Source of the DNA: Toxotes chatareus
Lineage: Eukaryota > Chordata > Actinopteri > Toxotidae
Length of the DNA: 64,000 nt
Assembly (NCBI GenBank): GCA_016801885.1
Contig: CM028885.1
Coordinates: forward strand, 1,982,955-2,046,954
Direction: 5' to 3'
Under the pieces are notes generated by a model, which made no database searches, was not told where the DNA came from, and saw nothing but the letters and a program-made list of their open reading frames with translations. Shown piece after piece: positions 9,483 through 21,320 of this stretch; position 1 is the first letter of the stretch; every line of letters begins with the position of its first letter. Position numbers and translations under genes: made by a program.

Positions 9483-11281
9483 CAGGGCAGTTGCTAGGAA
9501 TTCTGGGCCCCCTGAAAGAATATCGGTGTGGGCCCCTCTACCTCATTCATTGCCACCTTCAATTTTCTTGTTTTTCAGTGTTCTTAATGGTTCCTGGTGT
9601 AATACACTCAATTTGTTTCCTTTTTTACGACGAACGACTTCACAAGTCAGAGTATCATTATGTAAATTACGTATTATTAGTTGTCTTATTCTCATTTCAC
9701 TGATTAGCAACACGTTATTACACCTCTGATTGCAAATACCTTTTCTTTTATGACTTGCATTTTTTAAAATAATTTTCAGATCAATATCATCATAAAAACA
9801 GAATGCATTCTATTCCTGCAAATACATTTTCAATTAACCACTCAACAAATAGGTAGTGGGTATTTTATTGTGTTTAACAATCAAGCACTGATATGCAAAA
9901 AAACAAAGTGTCCTGTGTCCAGGTAAATAATACAGTGACATAAATTGAGTTATTAAAAAATGTAGCCTATATTTTGCTATTATATAATTGAAATAGCCAA
10001 GGTGTTGATTAATGTCTTAGGCACTGCCAGTGGTACAGCTGTTCACTAATAAACCAAAACAGCCAACCAGTGTCTACATCACTCACTCACCATCAAAGGC
10101 ATCATTGGACTGCTGGGAGTGAGCATCTGCTGTGGGGTCAAACTCAGATGAAGCAGCCACTGCTGATTCTGGAGCAGCAGAGCATAAAGGTTTATTGTTC
10201 CATTATATATATTGTAAACATTAAATGTTATGTTTCATGGAAAAACTAATGCAGAACTAACCTATTCTTGGACAAAATCTAAATGGGCTTCTTAGTACCA
10301 TAGCTCTAGGTGGACAGCTTCACCTTCTCAGGCAAAACATATTTTTAAACCATTCAAAAGTCAGTGTAAACTGTCCAAAATTCTTAATAGTCTTTTTTAC
10401 TTTGTTGTTGTCAGCTATTATGGTGTCTTTTATTTTATATTTTTATATTATATAATTCAAATGTCCCACTAATAACACATTTTACAAGACCACATTGAAC
10501 ACATCATGATAACGTAACTGACCTTCGTCAGATGCTCATAATTACTGAGTAGAACTTGAATGCGTCATAATACAATTCAACGCAGCCTCTGAGTGGACGC
10601 ATATTGGAGCACTGTCCGACAGTGATATGTGTGAAACACACAGTCACTGACTGTAGCCCCTAAATTAGTAACGTTCAGTTATAGCTACTCTAGGAACCGT
10701 TACTCTACAATGAACTGGCGACTTTTTTATTTTTTTAAATGAACTGGTGACTTGTCCAGAGTGTAGCGCGGCCAGATGACAGTTAACGCAGGCTCCAGCC
10801 TGCGCCCCGTCAAACGTAATGTTACAGACAGAAATGAATGAACAAGTAGCCTAATTGTTTCATAGTTTTACTCTCACCATTCACAGAAAAAAAGTTTTTA
10901 ATGTCCTGGGCCCCTGCTCTGCTGCTCCTACTCCTGGCCTCCTTCTCAAGTCTTTTTTGGTGTCCGGACTTGTGTTTTTTGGGGGCCATCCTAACCCTGC
11001 TGGAGTTCGCTCGCGCACCGCTCACTTGAGGAAGAACGAACAGGGGTGTGGACCAAACCATTTTTTAAAAAGGGGCCAAGGGGGTTATTGAAATTATTAA
11101 AATTAGAATATTGTATGACTTGTGGCTTTGTTTTAATTCGGAGTCATTCGTAAGAATATATATTAGTTCAGTGTATGCATAATCATTTTGTCATAGAGGC
11201 TACTGGGGGCTGTGTGTGGGCCCTAGCGGGCTGTGGGCCCTTATAATTGTCATCACCTTTCCCCCCTATACGACGGCGCTG
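9483..11281 (-). mobile_element. hAT-family DNA transposon, 1799 bp, internally deleted
   Basis: The ends are imperfect inverted repeats: the left end reads CAGGGCAGTTGCTAGG and the right end, read inward, CAGCGCCGTCGTATAGG. Each is flanked by the same eight bases, GTTGGATC (9475-9482 and 11282-11289), the 8-bp duplication typical of hAT elements. On the - strand, MAPKKHKSGHQKRLEKEARS starts at about 10988. It resembles the first exon of hAT-type transposases related to the 52-kDa repressor/ZMYM-like group. The rest of the transposase is missing, so the element is non-autonomous. Confidence 0.8.
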
Positions 11282-11289
11282 GTTGGATC

Positions 11290-11640
11290 CCCAGGCGACA
11301 TTTCTGTCAATGGCGTCATTAAGACTAATGACGTTAGCGGCTGTGAGGCTATATATATCAAACGCTTTCACTGACACGTCCATACTCCCTTTGGGGAGGC
11401 AGGGACAGCCTAGACCCCGGTTCCAGACCCTCCTGCTGTCCTCCCTCTCTCTCCCTGAGAGAGAACAAGAGAATTCTCGCCCCTTCTTTCTCTTGTAGAG
11501 AGAGGAGGGAGAGAGAGAGAGAGAGTTCTTCGCTCTCTTTTCTCTGCTTTTTTTTTTTTAAACTCCAATTGGGGCGGCACGGTGTGGCAGTGGTTAGCAC
11601 TGTGACCACAGATCAAGAGGGTTCCTGCTGCAAACTGCTC
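11290..11640. repeat. Low-complexity GA/CT block and SINE-like fragment
   Basis: 11430-11530 is a CT/GA-rich tract with several GAGAGAGA runs. 11571-11610 (ggggcggcacggtgtggcag followed by tggttagcactgtg) matches the start of a very common fish short dispersed repeat. No gene is present. Confidence 0.45.
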
Positions 11641-12544
11641 TGTGCGGTAGAATTGTTGAAATTAAAACCATTTTTAATGTTCAATAAAGGTATTTATGAA
11701 GCTCTTACTAAGTTTGTAAATATCTTTTTTTTTTCATACCTTATCTGGTTTGCACTCTATTGTAATCATCCAAGATTACACTGAATTTGTAATGAATTAC
11801 AAACCTATTTCTAAATCAGCTTTAATGAACTACATAAATGATAGAAATGTTTATTTAATGTTGCTGTCCCTGAAATTTGACATGGATCAGAAGACATATT
11901 GGAATGTGTGTTTTCCTTAGGTCTTTTTTGTACTTAGCAATTATAATGACTCTGAAAACACTACTTCACCAAAGTATCCTGTTAGATTCATTATGAGATT
12001 TATGGTAAATGTGGAAAGACCTGGTGAGTGCTGTGTAGTTAATAGAAAATGCACTCAGTGCCATTACCTTACAGCAGCTTTATTTAAAATTCAATATAAC
12101 AGAAAACTGTGATCACAAATTAATAAGGCTCATTAAATACATTTTCAATTACAGTAACTGTAGTTAGGCATAAAAGTAATGTACATGAAAATTTGTGAAG
12201 TGATGGAAAAGTGCGAGCAGTGCATGAAAACAACATGAAGGAGGACAGGAAGACTTCCACAGGTTAGGGTGCTGCTGCGTGCTATTACACACTATAGCAA
12301 ATTTGGATTTTATTTGTTAGTGTTTGGGATATGTATATGGCTTTTCTTCTAATGGATCCTGAGATGTCTATGAATGAAATTCAAGAATAAAGATATTATT
12401 GTCAACATCCACCCAGTCATGAGCAGAGAAATAAAAACTGGCTGCACCTACTTCTGTTGGAGACCTGACGACTCTCAGGAGCCCAAAGCAGGATTGTAGT
12501 TTATATCCTTTACAGCAAAATAAATAAATAAATAAATACATTGA
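11641..12544. other. AT-rich non-coding stretch
   Basis: No gene is supported. There is a short TAAA microsatellite near 12515-12535. Confidence 0.35.
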
Positions 12545-13078
12545 TAACGGAGTGTAGTTTCAATACTGCCTCACTGCTCTAAATGTCAGAGCTCCGCCAG
12601 CACCCAACCGTGCGGTGCGCACTGCGCATCCAGGAGCTAGGCCTGATAATGTAGCCAAAAATGACATACTCTTCAGGGAATGAAAAAAGAGGAGAAAGAA
12701 GAAGAGGGGAAAAAACGACAAGATAAAGGTAGGTTTGCATGTCTTGATAATGTAACATTTGGTGTCAAGGAGATTTTGAAAGGTTTCCTCAAATTAGGAC
12801 AGTCCCTAATTATTGTTGTTTATTATTGTTTCAACTACGTTAGCCTATAATAGCAAATTAGCTAGCTAACGTTAGTTCAAAACGAGAGAAATTTCTCGTT
12901 TAACTGGTAGGTTAGATAGCTTACTATTCAAGCTAACGTTTATGTGTTTGTATAATTCTTTGAATAAGTTGATTCTCAGTGCATATATATAATTCTGGGT
13001 TTGCTTCAAAACTAAATTGATAGCAAATGTTTAATAACTAACGTAAGTTAATTAATTACAAACGCGCTGACGTTCATG
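12545..13078 (+). repeat. Left arm of a long inverted repeat pair (transposon end)
   Basis: This stretch is recognisable as the reverse complement of 22508-23058, over the segment running from the cagagctc-type word through AAAGGTAGGTTTGCATG to the gttagc-rich block. Near 12680-12727 a short basic frame (KKEEKEEEGKKRQDK) ends at a GT donor, like the first exon of a hAT-type transposase. The two arms flank receptor copy 1 in opposite orientation. Confidence 0.55.
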
Positions 13079-13319
13079 TTTCCTTCAGGAAATAAACTGT
13101 GATAGACTTTATCCCAGAGTCAGTTGGTCACTGTGGTTCAGTTCTGCCTTTGAGTCCTTAAATCTGCCTGAACAGAAGCTTTCTGTTTCATTATGATTCA
13201 GCTGACCCACCTCACACATGTCCCTCCTGCTTTGTGAAAACTGATGCTCCCTCACAAACCGATCCGAATGTATTGAGCTGTTTTTTTTTTTTGTTGTTGT
13301 TGTTGTTGTTTTTATAGAG

Positions 13320-13497
13320 ATCGATCGTCTTCAGTGACACATGTAGGTCAGAGACTGTTTCTTTATTTGTCACCTTTGGAGAAATTGACCTTCACTGCTC
13401 AGAATTCAGAGAAATCATGTGTCGGATTCTCCCTGAACTACTCTGAGCTCTGAATAGCGCTGAAAACTGCGCAAAAGAGAAAGTTACACCTGAGACG
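13320..13497 (+). other. Copy 1: 5'UTR exon 1 (start uncertain)
   Basis: The donor is GTGAGT at 13498, with the exon ending ...CTGAGACG. The same exon end is found at copies 3 and 5. The start is a guess. It splices by inference to the acceptor before 14364. Unlike copies 3-5, the reversed CCAAT box upstream is not preserved. Confidence 0.45.
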
Positions 13498-14383
13498 GTG
13501 AGTAACCTGAATTTCTATTTCACTAAGGTCAGTACATTGTTATTGTAGCAGTTTAATCTCTTGTTTTCACTTTGTTTCAGTAAATGAAAATGCAGAATGT
13601 TTTATTGTTTGATCGGTTACACAAGATATATACAGACTGTTTTCTGAAGCGCCGCAGCTCATCTTATAGATTTAACAGACGTAAAATAGACGAGAAGACA
13701 GTCTGAGACAGAGTAGAAGACAGCCTGAGACAGCAACAGTCTAACTGCTCTCTACCTGCAGAGTGAGCAGCTTCTAATGCAGCAATATTAATAAAGGATG
13801 GTTCCACTGAAATGAAAAGTGAGGACCTGTGATCAGAGAACAGAGACCTCGCCCTGATCCGCTGCTGTTGGATCCGCTGTTGTAGCTGTGCTGTCTGTTC
13901 ACTGGTTTGTTAATCATGTTTTTTTCAAAGTAAGAGAACGACTGGAACTCTGTAAAGTTGCTTTGTTGTTCAGTTGAACTTTCACTTTCAGTTGAACTTT
14001 GGATCATTGAATTATTTTGGATCAAATTGTGCTTCATCCTGCTTCACTCATCATGTTGATCAGTCTTGTAAAACATCTGCTCTCATGAGATATCAGAGCA
14101 CAGATAATCAGTGTGAGCTGTGCTGTGTGGACAGAGGCTACAGAATGAGTCAAGATCTCAGCCGTTTTACCAGCTACCAGGAAACAAGCTGAAGTTGGAA
14201 TAATGTCAACTCTGATCAGAGCAGTGAGCTGTGAAATCTGAGTCCAGTCCAACTCCAGGTTCAATCATCCTGTGTCAACCAGGTTAACCTTAATCTGTCA
14301 GCCACAGTAACCAGGTTACCTGCTGGTTAGTGCAGTTTTTATCTGATGTCTTTTTGTCTCCAGGTCTTCTCCTCCTGTTTGGG

Positions 14384-14455
14384 ATGTTACTCACCTCGTC
14401 CCAAATCTCAGTCATGGTGTCTTCATCTGATGAAAACTACCAACCTGCCATTTAA
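14384..14455 (+). promoter_or_regulatory. Copy 1: 23-codon upstream ORF ending 1 base before the main ATG
   Basis: ATG at 14384 (GGGATG context) opens MLLTSSQISVMVSSSDENYQ and closes with TAA at 14453-14455. A single A separates it from the receptor ATG at 14457. The same ORF is present in copies 2, 3 and 5. Such a layout forces reinitiation or leaky scanning and would damp receptor translation. Confidence 0.55.
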
Positions 14456-14456
14456 A

Positions 14457-16673
14457 ATGACTTCTACAAGAAAACCTGTGACAGCTGCATCTCTGTTGGT
14501 AAAGTAGTTTATTACAGAAAATAACATGAAAATTGCAGTAAATAATAAAAACTATTGTTCTCTGCTCATTTTACTTTTCAGTCGTCTTCTGGAATCATCC
14601 TTTTCTTCTTCTTCTTCTCTCTGATCTTTCTCTTCTTCTTTGGTCCTAGCTGACCATCATCCTCTCCCCTCAGGAATCCTCTCTTCTCTCTCTCCTCCAT
14701 CAGCGTCCTCCTCCACTCACCTTCCCTCCTCTTCTGGTAGTTGTTTTCCACCTCATGGTGTCTGTCAGTCATGTCTTTAATCTTGCCATTCTTTGTTTGA
14801 GTCATTCAGGACACTTCTTGATCATATCAACATTTCAACCAGGCTTCACTGAGACTAAAACTTTGTCTTATTCTTCACAGATACTTATGATCAAAGTCTT
14901 CAGTGGAAATACCCTGAGATGTCCTCCAGCAGAGTATCAGATAGAGGATGGATGCTGTCCTCTGTGTCCTCCTGGTAAGATCCCACTGAATGATAAAGGG
15001 ACATGTGACTGTGGTAGTTACATATGGAGTCTTTGTGATGCTGCCAGGTGTTAACCTGACTCAGCAGAATCCAGCACTTGTGTGCAGAAGAGTGGCGTCA
15101 GTTTCTCTCCCATGGTTGGTGCCGTTTATGTTGACAAGTGAAATGTGTGGGTGAAGGACCTGCATCTGACTGAGTTTGACTCCAACAGTAAAAGAACAGG
15201 CTGGAAGTTTTTCCAACTTTGGCTCCACCTGCTTGTAGTAATAAGAATGACACTGTAGTAGACAGCAGAGCATGTCACTGTGACTAACTCATAACATGAG
15301 CTTTACCCTCAACATTAAACCTTTTCATTCAATACAAACATTAAACTGAAGGAAATTCAATTGTTGCTTTTCTTCTCAACAGGAAAATATGTTCAAACAG
15401 ATTGTACAGAGTTCAGAACTACTTCCTGTTTGCCCTGCATGGATGGATCCTTCATGAATAAACCTACTGGACATAAAAAATGTTTTCCCTGCACAATCTG
15501 TGATGCAGGTAGATTTCTGTTCATATTTCAGTCAGTTGTTTCCTCCATCTCTTTTTCCTTCCACAGTGAAATCAGATTTCCACTGGGTGGTCTGTACGAG
15601 CAGTTTTATTCTCCACTTAGTTTTTATTCTGTCATAAAACCTAAAGATCATCTTTAGTTTTTCTGACATCTAGTCAGACAAACACTTTGCTAGTGTCTCT
15701 CTAGTAGATGAAGCAGAATAGAAGTTTAGTGTCTGTATATGTAACCTGTATATGTGTTGACAGGTTCTGGTCTGAAGATAAAGACTTCATGCACAGCAAC
15801 CTCAGATACACTTTGTGAACCACTGGAAGGATTCTACTGTATAGACTTCACAGAGAACCACTGTGTGGCAGCACAGAAACACAGCAGCTGTCAACCAGGA
15901 CAATACATCAGGGAGAACGGTTGGTTTTCTTGTGCTGACTTTAAGATGATACTGTAGCTCTGGTTTGACACTATGACACTTTGAAACTATAACAAACTCT
16001 AAAAGTCACAGCTTAGAGCAGCTCAGTTGAGCATCCAGTCAACTGGTAGCTGTCAGTGATGGAGCTTTTGGATGATCAACAGACTGAACTGAGTCAAACC
16101 ACTGAAGCTGATTAGTTACAATGTGCAGTGCATGGAAAATAACAACAAGCTCATTTCAACAGGTTAAGATACAAAAAAAATAGTAAGGAAAGTCCTCCCA
16201 CTAATAATAAAGAGGGAGAACATGACTCCTGAAACTGATGTGATGTGATTGATTGGTGTTGTTGGAACTACAGAAACACTCAGGCCAACAGTCTTTGGCA
16301 GAGCACAGACACTGACTTACAGAGAGCAAACACATCAGACAACAGACAGGTTGGATTTGAGCCTGATGTCATGTGACTCATGGAATTAGCTTTAATTAGC
16401 AACAGGTGATTTGACCTGCTGATAGTGAGGTTTAGCATTTTAACATCCAACAGCAACAGTTAGCACCAGCTAACAATGAAAAGCTGCCACCTGAATGTTT
16501 TGTTAACTTGTCTTTGAAGACAAGAGAATGATTAGCTTTTCTAAAAGATTCAACTCATCTGCTCCTCTCTTCACAAAATACAACATTTTCTGAAGAGAGG
16601 AGCAGCTACAGTCTGTTTGCTGACTGCATGAAGCACTGATGCTATAACATGTATAATATCTTGTGTCATACAG

Positions 16674-16704
<31 letters not shown>

Positions 16705-18139
16705 TGTACTTTTGGACATTTTCAGTTTAGTTTTATTTTGTATATTTATTCTATATATATATATATTATGTCTTAGTCTGTCGATCATGTTATGTCTGGT
16801 GTATATTGTCTTGTGGACCCTGTTTTATTTTGAATTCACTGCCCTTGTGTATCTGGTCTTGCTTTACTTCCTGTCTTTGTCTTGTTTCCCGCTTTTAGCT
16901 GTTTTTCCGCCCTAATTGGTTCCACCTGGTTCTCCTTACCTGTTGTATATATAGTGCACATGTCCGTTGAGTTCGTTTTGTCTTATGCTGTCAACATTTG
17001 TTGTCTCATGATTCCTCACGCCATGTTCCATGTTTTATGTTGAATTGACATGCTTTTGTCCCTTGAATTTTGCCTTTCTCGAATCCTTTTGCCTCTCTTC
17101 ATTATTTTCTGAAGAGGTTTAGTATTATTTTGTTACTTTTGTTTCTTGTTTGCCTTTTCTCCTCCTCCGTGAGTGATTTTCTGTTTCTTTGCTAGAATAA
17201 ACTATTATTATTTTGATAATTGAGGGTCTTGTTTCAAACCTAGTCCTTGCTTTGGTCCTGAAGCTGCTGTGATTATTCCTTTCCAGTCAATCTAAATCCC
17301 ATCTTGCTGTGCACTTATGGGAGAAGAGCTGCACTGGAACATTTCATCATAGCTCACATAGTAAAGACTGAACAATCATTTTGGAAACTGAAACAAAGAA
17401 ATGTTTTTCAATGGGATGATTTTTCAAGTGTTGGATTCAAAAATCTCAGTAATCAAATGATTTGTTAAATCTACTGAATGGAAATCAGACAGGTCTGATG
17501 AAATGTGATGAGTCATATAACACTTTGATCCTTTCATAATATGAGATGTTCACTAGTAACTACTTTCACCATGGATATAATGTGTGTTTGTACAGGAACA
17601 GTCCTCAGAGACACTGTGTGCTCTGACTGCAGTGGGGGGACATTTTCAGATGGGACATTTCCATCTTGTCAGCCACACACACAGTGAGTCAAACTTCACA
17701 TCACACATGGACACACCTGCTTTCTTACAACTGCAGTGGATTTGTAGTGTCTTTACTTTGTCCTGTAAAATGTCCTCCTGTCATTCCAGATGTCAATCAG
17801 AAAACCTTCAGCTGATAAGAGCAGGAACTGCTTCAACTGATGCTGAATGTGGACCACACAGTTCATATGGGACAGTGATTTTGATCAGTGTTGGATCCGG
17901 AGTTTTAGTGCTCATTTTATTGATTTGTATAATTTCCTCTGTAGTTTACTTTGTCAGGAAGAAGAAAACACATAGAGGTGAGAAAATGTTATCATGGTTT
18001 AATGGATGATAAAACTTTCTGCTGAGTCATGATGTTGATTAAGATGCTTTTCATTGGTTTTGTTTTTATTTCAGGAAACACAAATGTAAATCTGATCAGT
18101 CTGAGTCCCATAAAGGTATGTTTGTTACTCTCTGTTTGA

Positions 18140-18197
<58 letters not shown>

Positions 18198-18322
18198 TGC
18201 ACTGTGGTAGATGACAATACTGTGTTTATCTAACTAATTCAATTCTGTCATTTATTTATTAATATTTGAACCAAAAGGAAAACACAGCTGGAGCAGAAAA
18301 ACCACTGACAGATGGAGAGTGA
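14457..18322 (+). CDS. tnfrsf14-like: TNF receptor superfamily member 14 (HVEM)-like, copy 1, spliced, 259 aa
   Basis: A type I membrane receptor of the TNFR superfamily, expected to bind TNF-family or BTLA-like ligands on leukocytes. Coding exons: 14457-14498, 14881-14974, 15383-15508, 15764-15919, 17596-17683, 17790-17977, 18075-18115, 18278-18322. All have GT/AG borders and compatible phases, totalling 780 bases. The order is a signal peptide (MTSTRKPVTAASLL, then ILMIKVFSG), CRD1 (CPPAEYQIEDGCCPLC), CRD2 (CMDGSFMNKPTG), CRD3 (FYCIDFTENHC), CRD4 (CSGGTFSDGTFPSCQ) and a membrane helix from about residue 196 (VLVLILLICIISSVVYFV), followed by RKKK. The tail is about 30 residues, with no death domain and no canonical TRAF motif. 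Its penultimate exon (NTNVNLISLSPIK) differs completely from that of copies 2 and 3. Residues HKK and CTIC in CRD2 are also unique to this copy. Closest by eye to fish TNFRSF14-like; a CD40-like name is the alternative. Confidence 0.85.
16670..17255. mobile_element. Repeat inserted in intron 5 of copy 1, with (TA)n
   Basis: Copies 2 and 3 continue directly across this point (aacagtagttgctttgg), so about 580 bases are extra here. It opens with a TA microsatellite (about 16674-16701 and 16754-16765), then T-rich sequence like 7530-7856, and closes near an AATAAA at about 17194. It is a retroposon tail without coding capacity. Confidence 0.5.
18141..18196. repeat. (GT)n microsatellite in intron 8 of copy 1
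   Basis: About 56 bases of GT. The homologous intron of copy 3 also carries a long run (45560-45594), while copy 2 has a short interrupted one. Confidence 0.9.
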
Positions 18323-18464
18323 ACAGCAGCAGCAGGTAAGACAGCAGTGTTTTCTTCCTTGAAATCTTCATTGACTGAGGACTGTCTTTCTGAGCTGACA
18401 TCTTTACAAATGTACCAGAGCTTTCTGCTTTAAGTAAACGTATTTCTGTCCTCAGCAGGAGACG

Positions 18465-19005
18465 ACCTATGTTTGTGGTGTGGGGAGAACCATCTACAGC
18501 TCAATGTGGATAAGACAAAGGAGATGGTGGTTGATTTCAGCTGTAAGAAGGCTAAGCCACTGCCAATTTCCATCGCGGGATCAGATGAAGAGATTGTAAC
18601 ACCATACAAGTACCTCTGTATTAATTTGGACTACAAGCTGGAGTGTTCCACAAACACCGAGGTGCTCTATAAAAGAGGCCTGAGTCGACTTTATTTCCTT
18701 AGAAGGCTCAGGTCCTTCAAAGTCTGCAATAAAATGCTCCACATGTTCTACCAGTCGGTAGTGGCCAGTCCCATCTTCTTTGCGGTGGTGTGTTGGGGAG
18801 CAGGAATCAGAACAAAGGATGCAAACAGACTAAACTCATAAAAAAGGCTGAGTCAGTTGTTGGCACCAGCCTGGCTCCATTAGAGGTGGTGATGAGAGAC
18901 AGAATGCTTGGAAAGATCAGAGCAATTTTGGACAATGTCTCTCACCCCCTTTACAACATCTTGGACAGTCTGAGGAGCTCCCACAGCAGGAGCTGTGATA
19001 TGAAA
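18465..19005 (+). mobile_element. LINE reverse transcriptase 3' fragment inserted in the 3'UTR exon of copy 1
   Basis: Directly after the 3'UTR acceptor (about 18459), the sequence shared with copies 2 and 3 stops. A LINE frame follows: WCGENHLQLNVDKTKEMVVD, later YKYLCINLDYKLE and RLSRLYFLRRLRSF-like text, then after a frameshift LGKIRAILDNVSHPLYNILD. This is the C-terminal half of a Rex1-like reverse transcriptase. It replaces the 3'UTR that copies 2 and 3 retain. Confidence 0.75.
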
Positions 19006-21320
19006 TGTCAGCAGGCTCACTGACAGTAACAGAGTTGGATGAAAGCTGTAGCTGCCTGTTGATGTGTGAGTGAAGGGTGTGTAAATAGTTTTGTATCTGA
19101 AATACAGATTTCTGTCTTTAAACAGATTGATGTGTCTCTGGGGGACATTTTGTGCAGACATGTTGAATGAAAACACAGTTTGCATGTTCAGAGTCTTTGC
19201 AGCTGTTCAGTGGCTGAATCCACCAACTTTAGAACAAAGGAGGTGAAGGTGTAAAGAGGTGGACTGTGTGGAGAACACAGCAGCAGGTGAACAGGTGTGT
19301 GTGGTGATGATGACACACCACAGAGCTTCATCATGTTATTCACCTTGAAAGGCCAAACACACTGCTCTTCTTCACCTGTGAAAGAAGATACTTGGTCAAA
19401 TGTTTTTATGGGCTGAGTGTCTTGCTACAGTGCAGACACTTGGTTTGAAAGAAGATACTTTTTTCATTTTCTTGTAGTTTCTTGTTCCTCCAGCTCTGCA
19501 GGACAGAAGTGAAGTGTCTCCTCCTTTATTCAGTCTCCTTCTTTAAACTCTCAGATTTATATGAACAAATGTACTTTGTCCAGAAACAGTAAAAGGCCAT
19601 GTGTCACAGAGCTGCTGGTTTATGCTGCTCCAGACAGTGACATATTATTTAGTTTAAATGTGTAAAAGCTAGAAAAGACAAACTGAGAGCAGAACCTCCA
19701 CAGTGGAACATGAGAGTTGAGAAACAGCGTCAAATGAAACTTTAAACTCATCCCACACTTTTTTTTTTTTTTTTTTTTTTAAATCATTGTCCAGTGTGAG
19801 TGATGGTGTTCACACCTCCCTCTGGATGTGATATGCTCATCTCTCCCATCAGTGTCTGCAGCAGCTCTGACAGGACGGAGGACTCCTGTCTCCCTTTTGT
19901 TGTGGTCTGGTTTAGTCAGAGTTGTGATGAACATATTGCCACATCCTGTCAGTTGCAGGTTGCAGCTTTTCATGCACATTAATGTCTGCAAACATGCCCC
20001 ATAAAACAGCACTGCACATTATTTGGTTCTTACCAAGATTAAAAAAAAACAACTTAGATTTAGATTTGTTAGATATTTTATCTTGTTTTAAGAGTTAATT
20101 TCTTATTTTAAGTGTTCAACTTCACACTATAACCTTAAATCAAGCACAACCTTTCCTTTTTTGTCTGAGATAGACAGGAAATCTCAAAATGAGGTAAATA
20201 ACTGTTAAAATAAGATACATTACATCTCTCACCCAAAGTCTCATCAAAATAAATCTTATTTTAAGATTCAGTAACAAATTCAAGGTGCTTGATTCAAGAG
20301 TTACACAAAATCATCTGAAAGAAACAGTTTATGATTGCTCTGATTTCAATCATGTTCAAACAATGTGGAAGATAAATTATACAGCGTTAACCACAACTCA
20401 TCATACAGTCCATGGCATTTTTTGATGATCAGTTTGTTAACAGGGCTGAAACAAACTTGACCACCCAGAACATCAATGCATCCCTTATCATTCCTCCATG
20501 TTAATGTCTACTTCTGTGGGCAGTTATATCACAAACACTGTATTTTGTGGACACAAATGTGTTCTTTGAAACTAATTGAAAAATAGGAAATACAGTCAAT
20601 GAGTTATATATTCTAAAAATGAGGACAGGTTTTAAAGTTTAGTTTTAAGATGAAGTAAGCCTTGTTTCAGCATTAACCAACTTGGATTAAAACAGAGCTT
20701 AGTCATTCTTCACTAATAGTACTGTATGTATGTAGAGTATTTTTTCTCTTGATTCAATTTTTTTTTTACACATCTTCAGCTTAATTTGCATAAAAGAAAA
20801 GAAAATGTGTATTTGCTTATATTTAGTATATTTCACTTATTCTGGGGCTGTAAAAAGTTACATTTTCTGCTTATTTTTCTGCTTTACTGCTTATTTTAAG
20901 CCTTCTGAATACATCTTTAGACATGCTTATTTCTAGATTTAACAATCTTAATTCAAGAAATCTTGAGTGAAATTATCTTGCTGGACAGATCATTTCACTT
21001 GTTTTGATTACCTTTTACCTCAGATTTAAGATAAGAAAATCCTTCATTAGTCCCTAAGTGGGGAAATTGCATTTAGTGTTTCATCTTGTTTTTAGACACC
21101 CTTTTTGCAGTGAGAAGCTGGCACCAGAAACTAAATGACTTTCATAAGGAGAACAAAATAACGAGCAGGAAGCAGAGAAAAGGAAGCATTCCTGCTGCTG
21201 CTGCTGCTGGTGTATTAATGAGCTCTTTGTATTTTCCATGTAGAAGCAGAGCTTTAGCCAGAGTCTGGATCTGAACAGTCTGTTAAGTAACTACAACTAA
21301 TTATAAGCTTTGTCAAACAA
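19006..21320. repeat. Duplicated downstream flank T1 (first copy)
   Basis: From gctgtgatatgaaatgtcag onward this block matches 53446-55690 nearly base for base, including the ctctgggggacattttgtgc, poly-T, taaatcaagcacaacc and gagaagctggcaccagaaac segments. It holds no credible gene. It lies behind copy 1 here and behind pseudogene copy 4 there, marking it as part of the duplicated unit. Confidence 0.75.

Noticed and set aside
11571..11620. tRNA gene or tRNA-derived SINE head
   Set aside because: The ggggcggcacggtg phrase is a common fish repeat start, but no cloverleaf or complete A/B boxes can be drawn here.
14034..14264. 76-codon antisense ORF in intron 1, also in copies 2 and 3
   Set aside because: The copies are too recent for conservation to mean much; there is no recognisable domain, and copy 5 has many deletions through it.
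14578..14805. Antisense, highly charged ORF in intron 2, repeated in copies 2, 3 and 5
   Set aside because: It is the complement of a pyrimidine-rich tract (CTTCTT/CCTCCT), and its length changes with the tract. Low complexity explains it.
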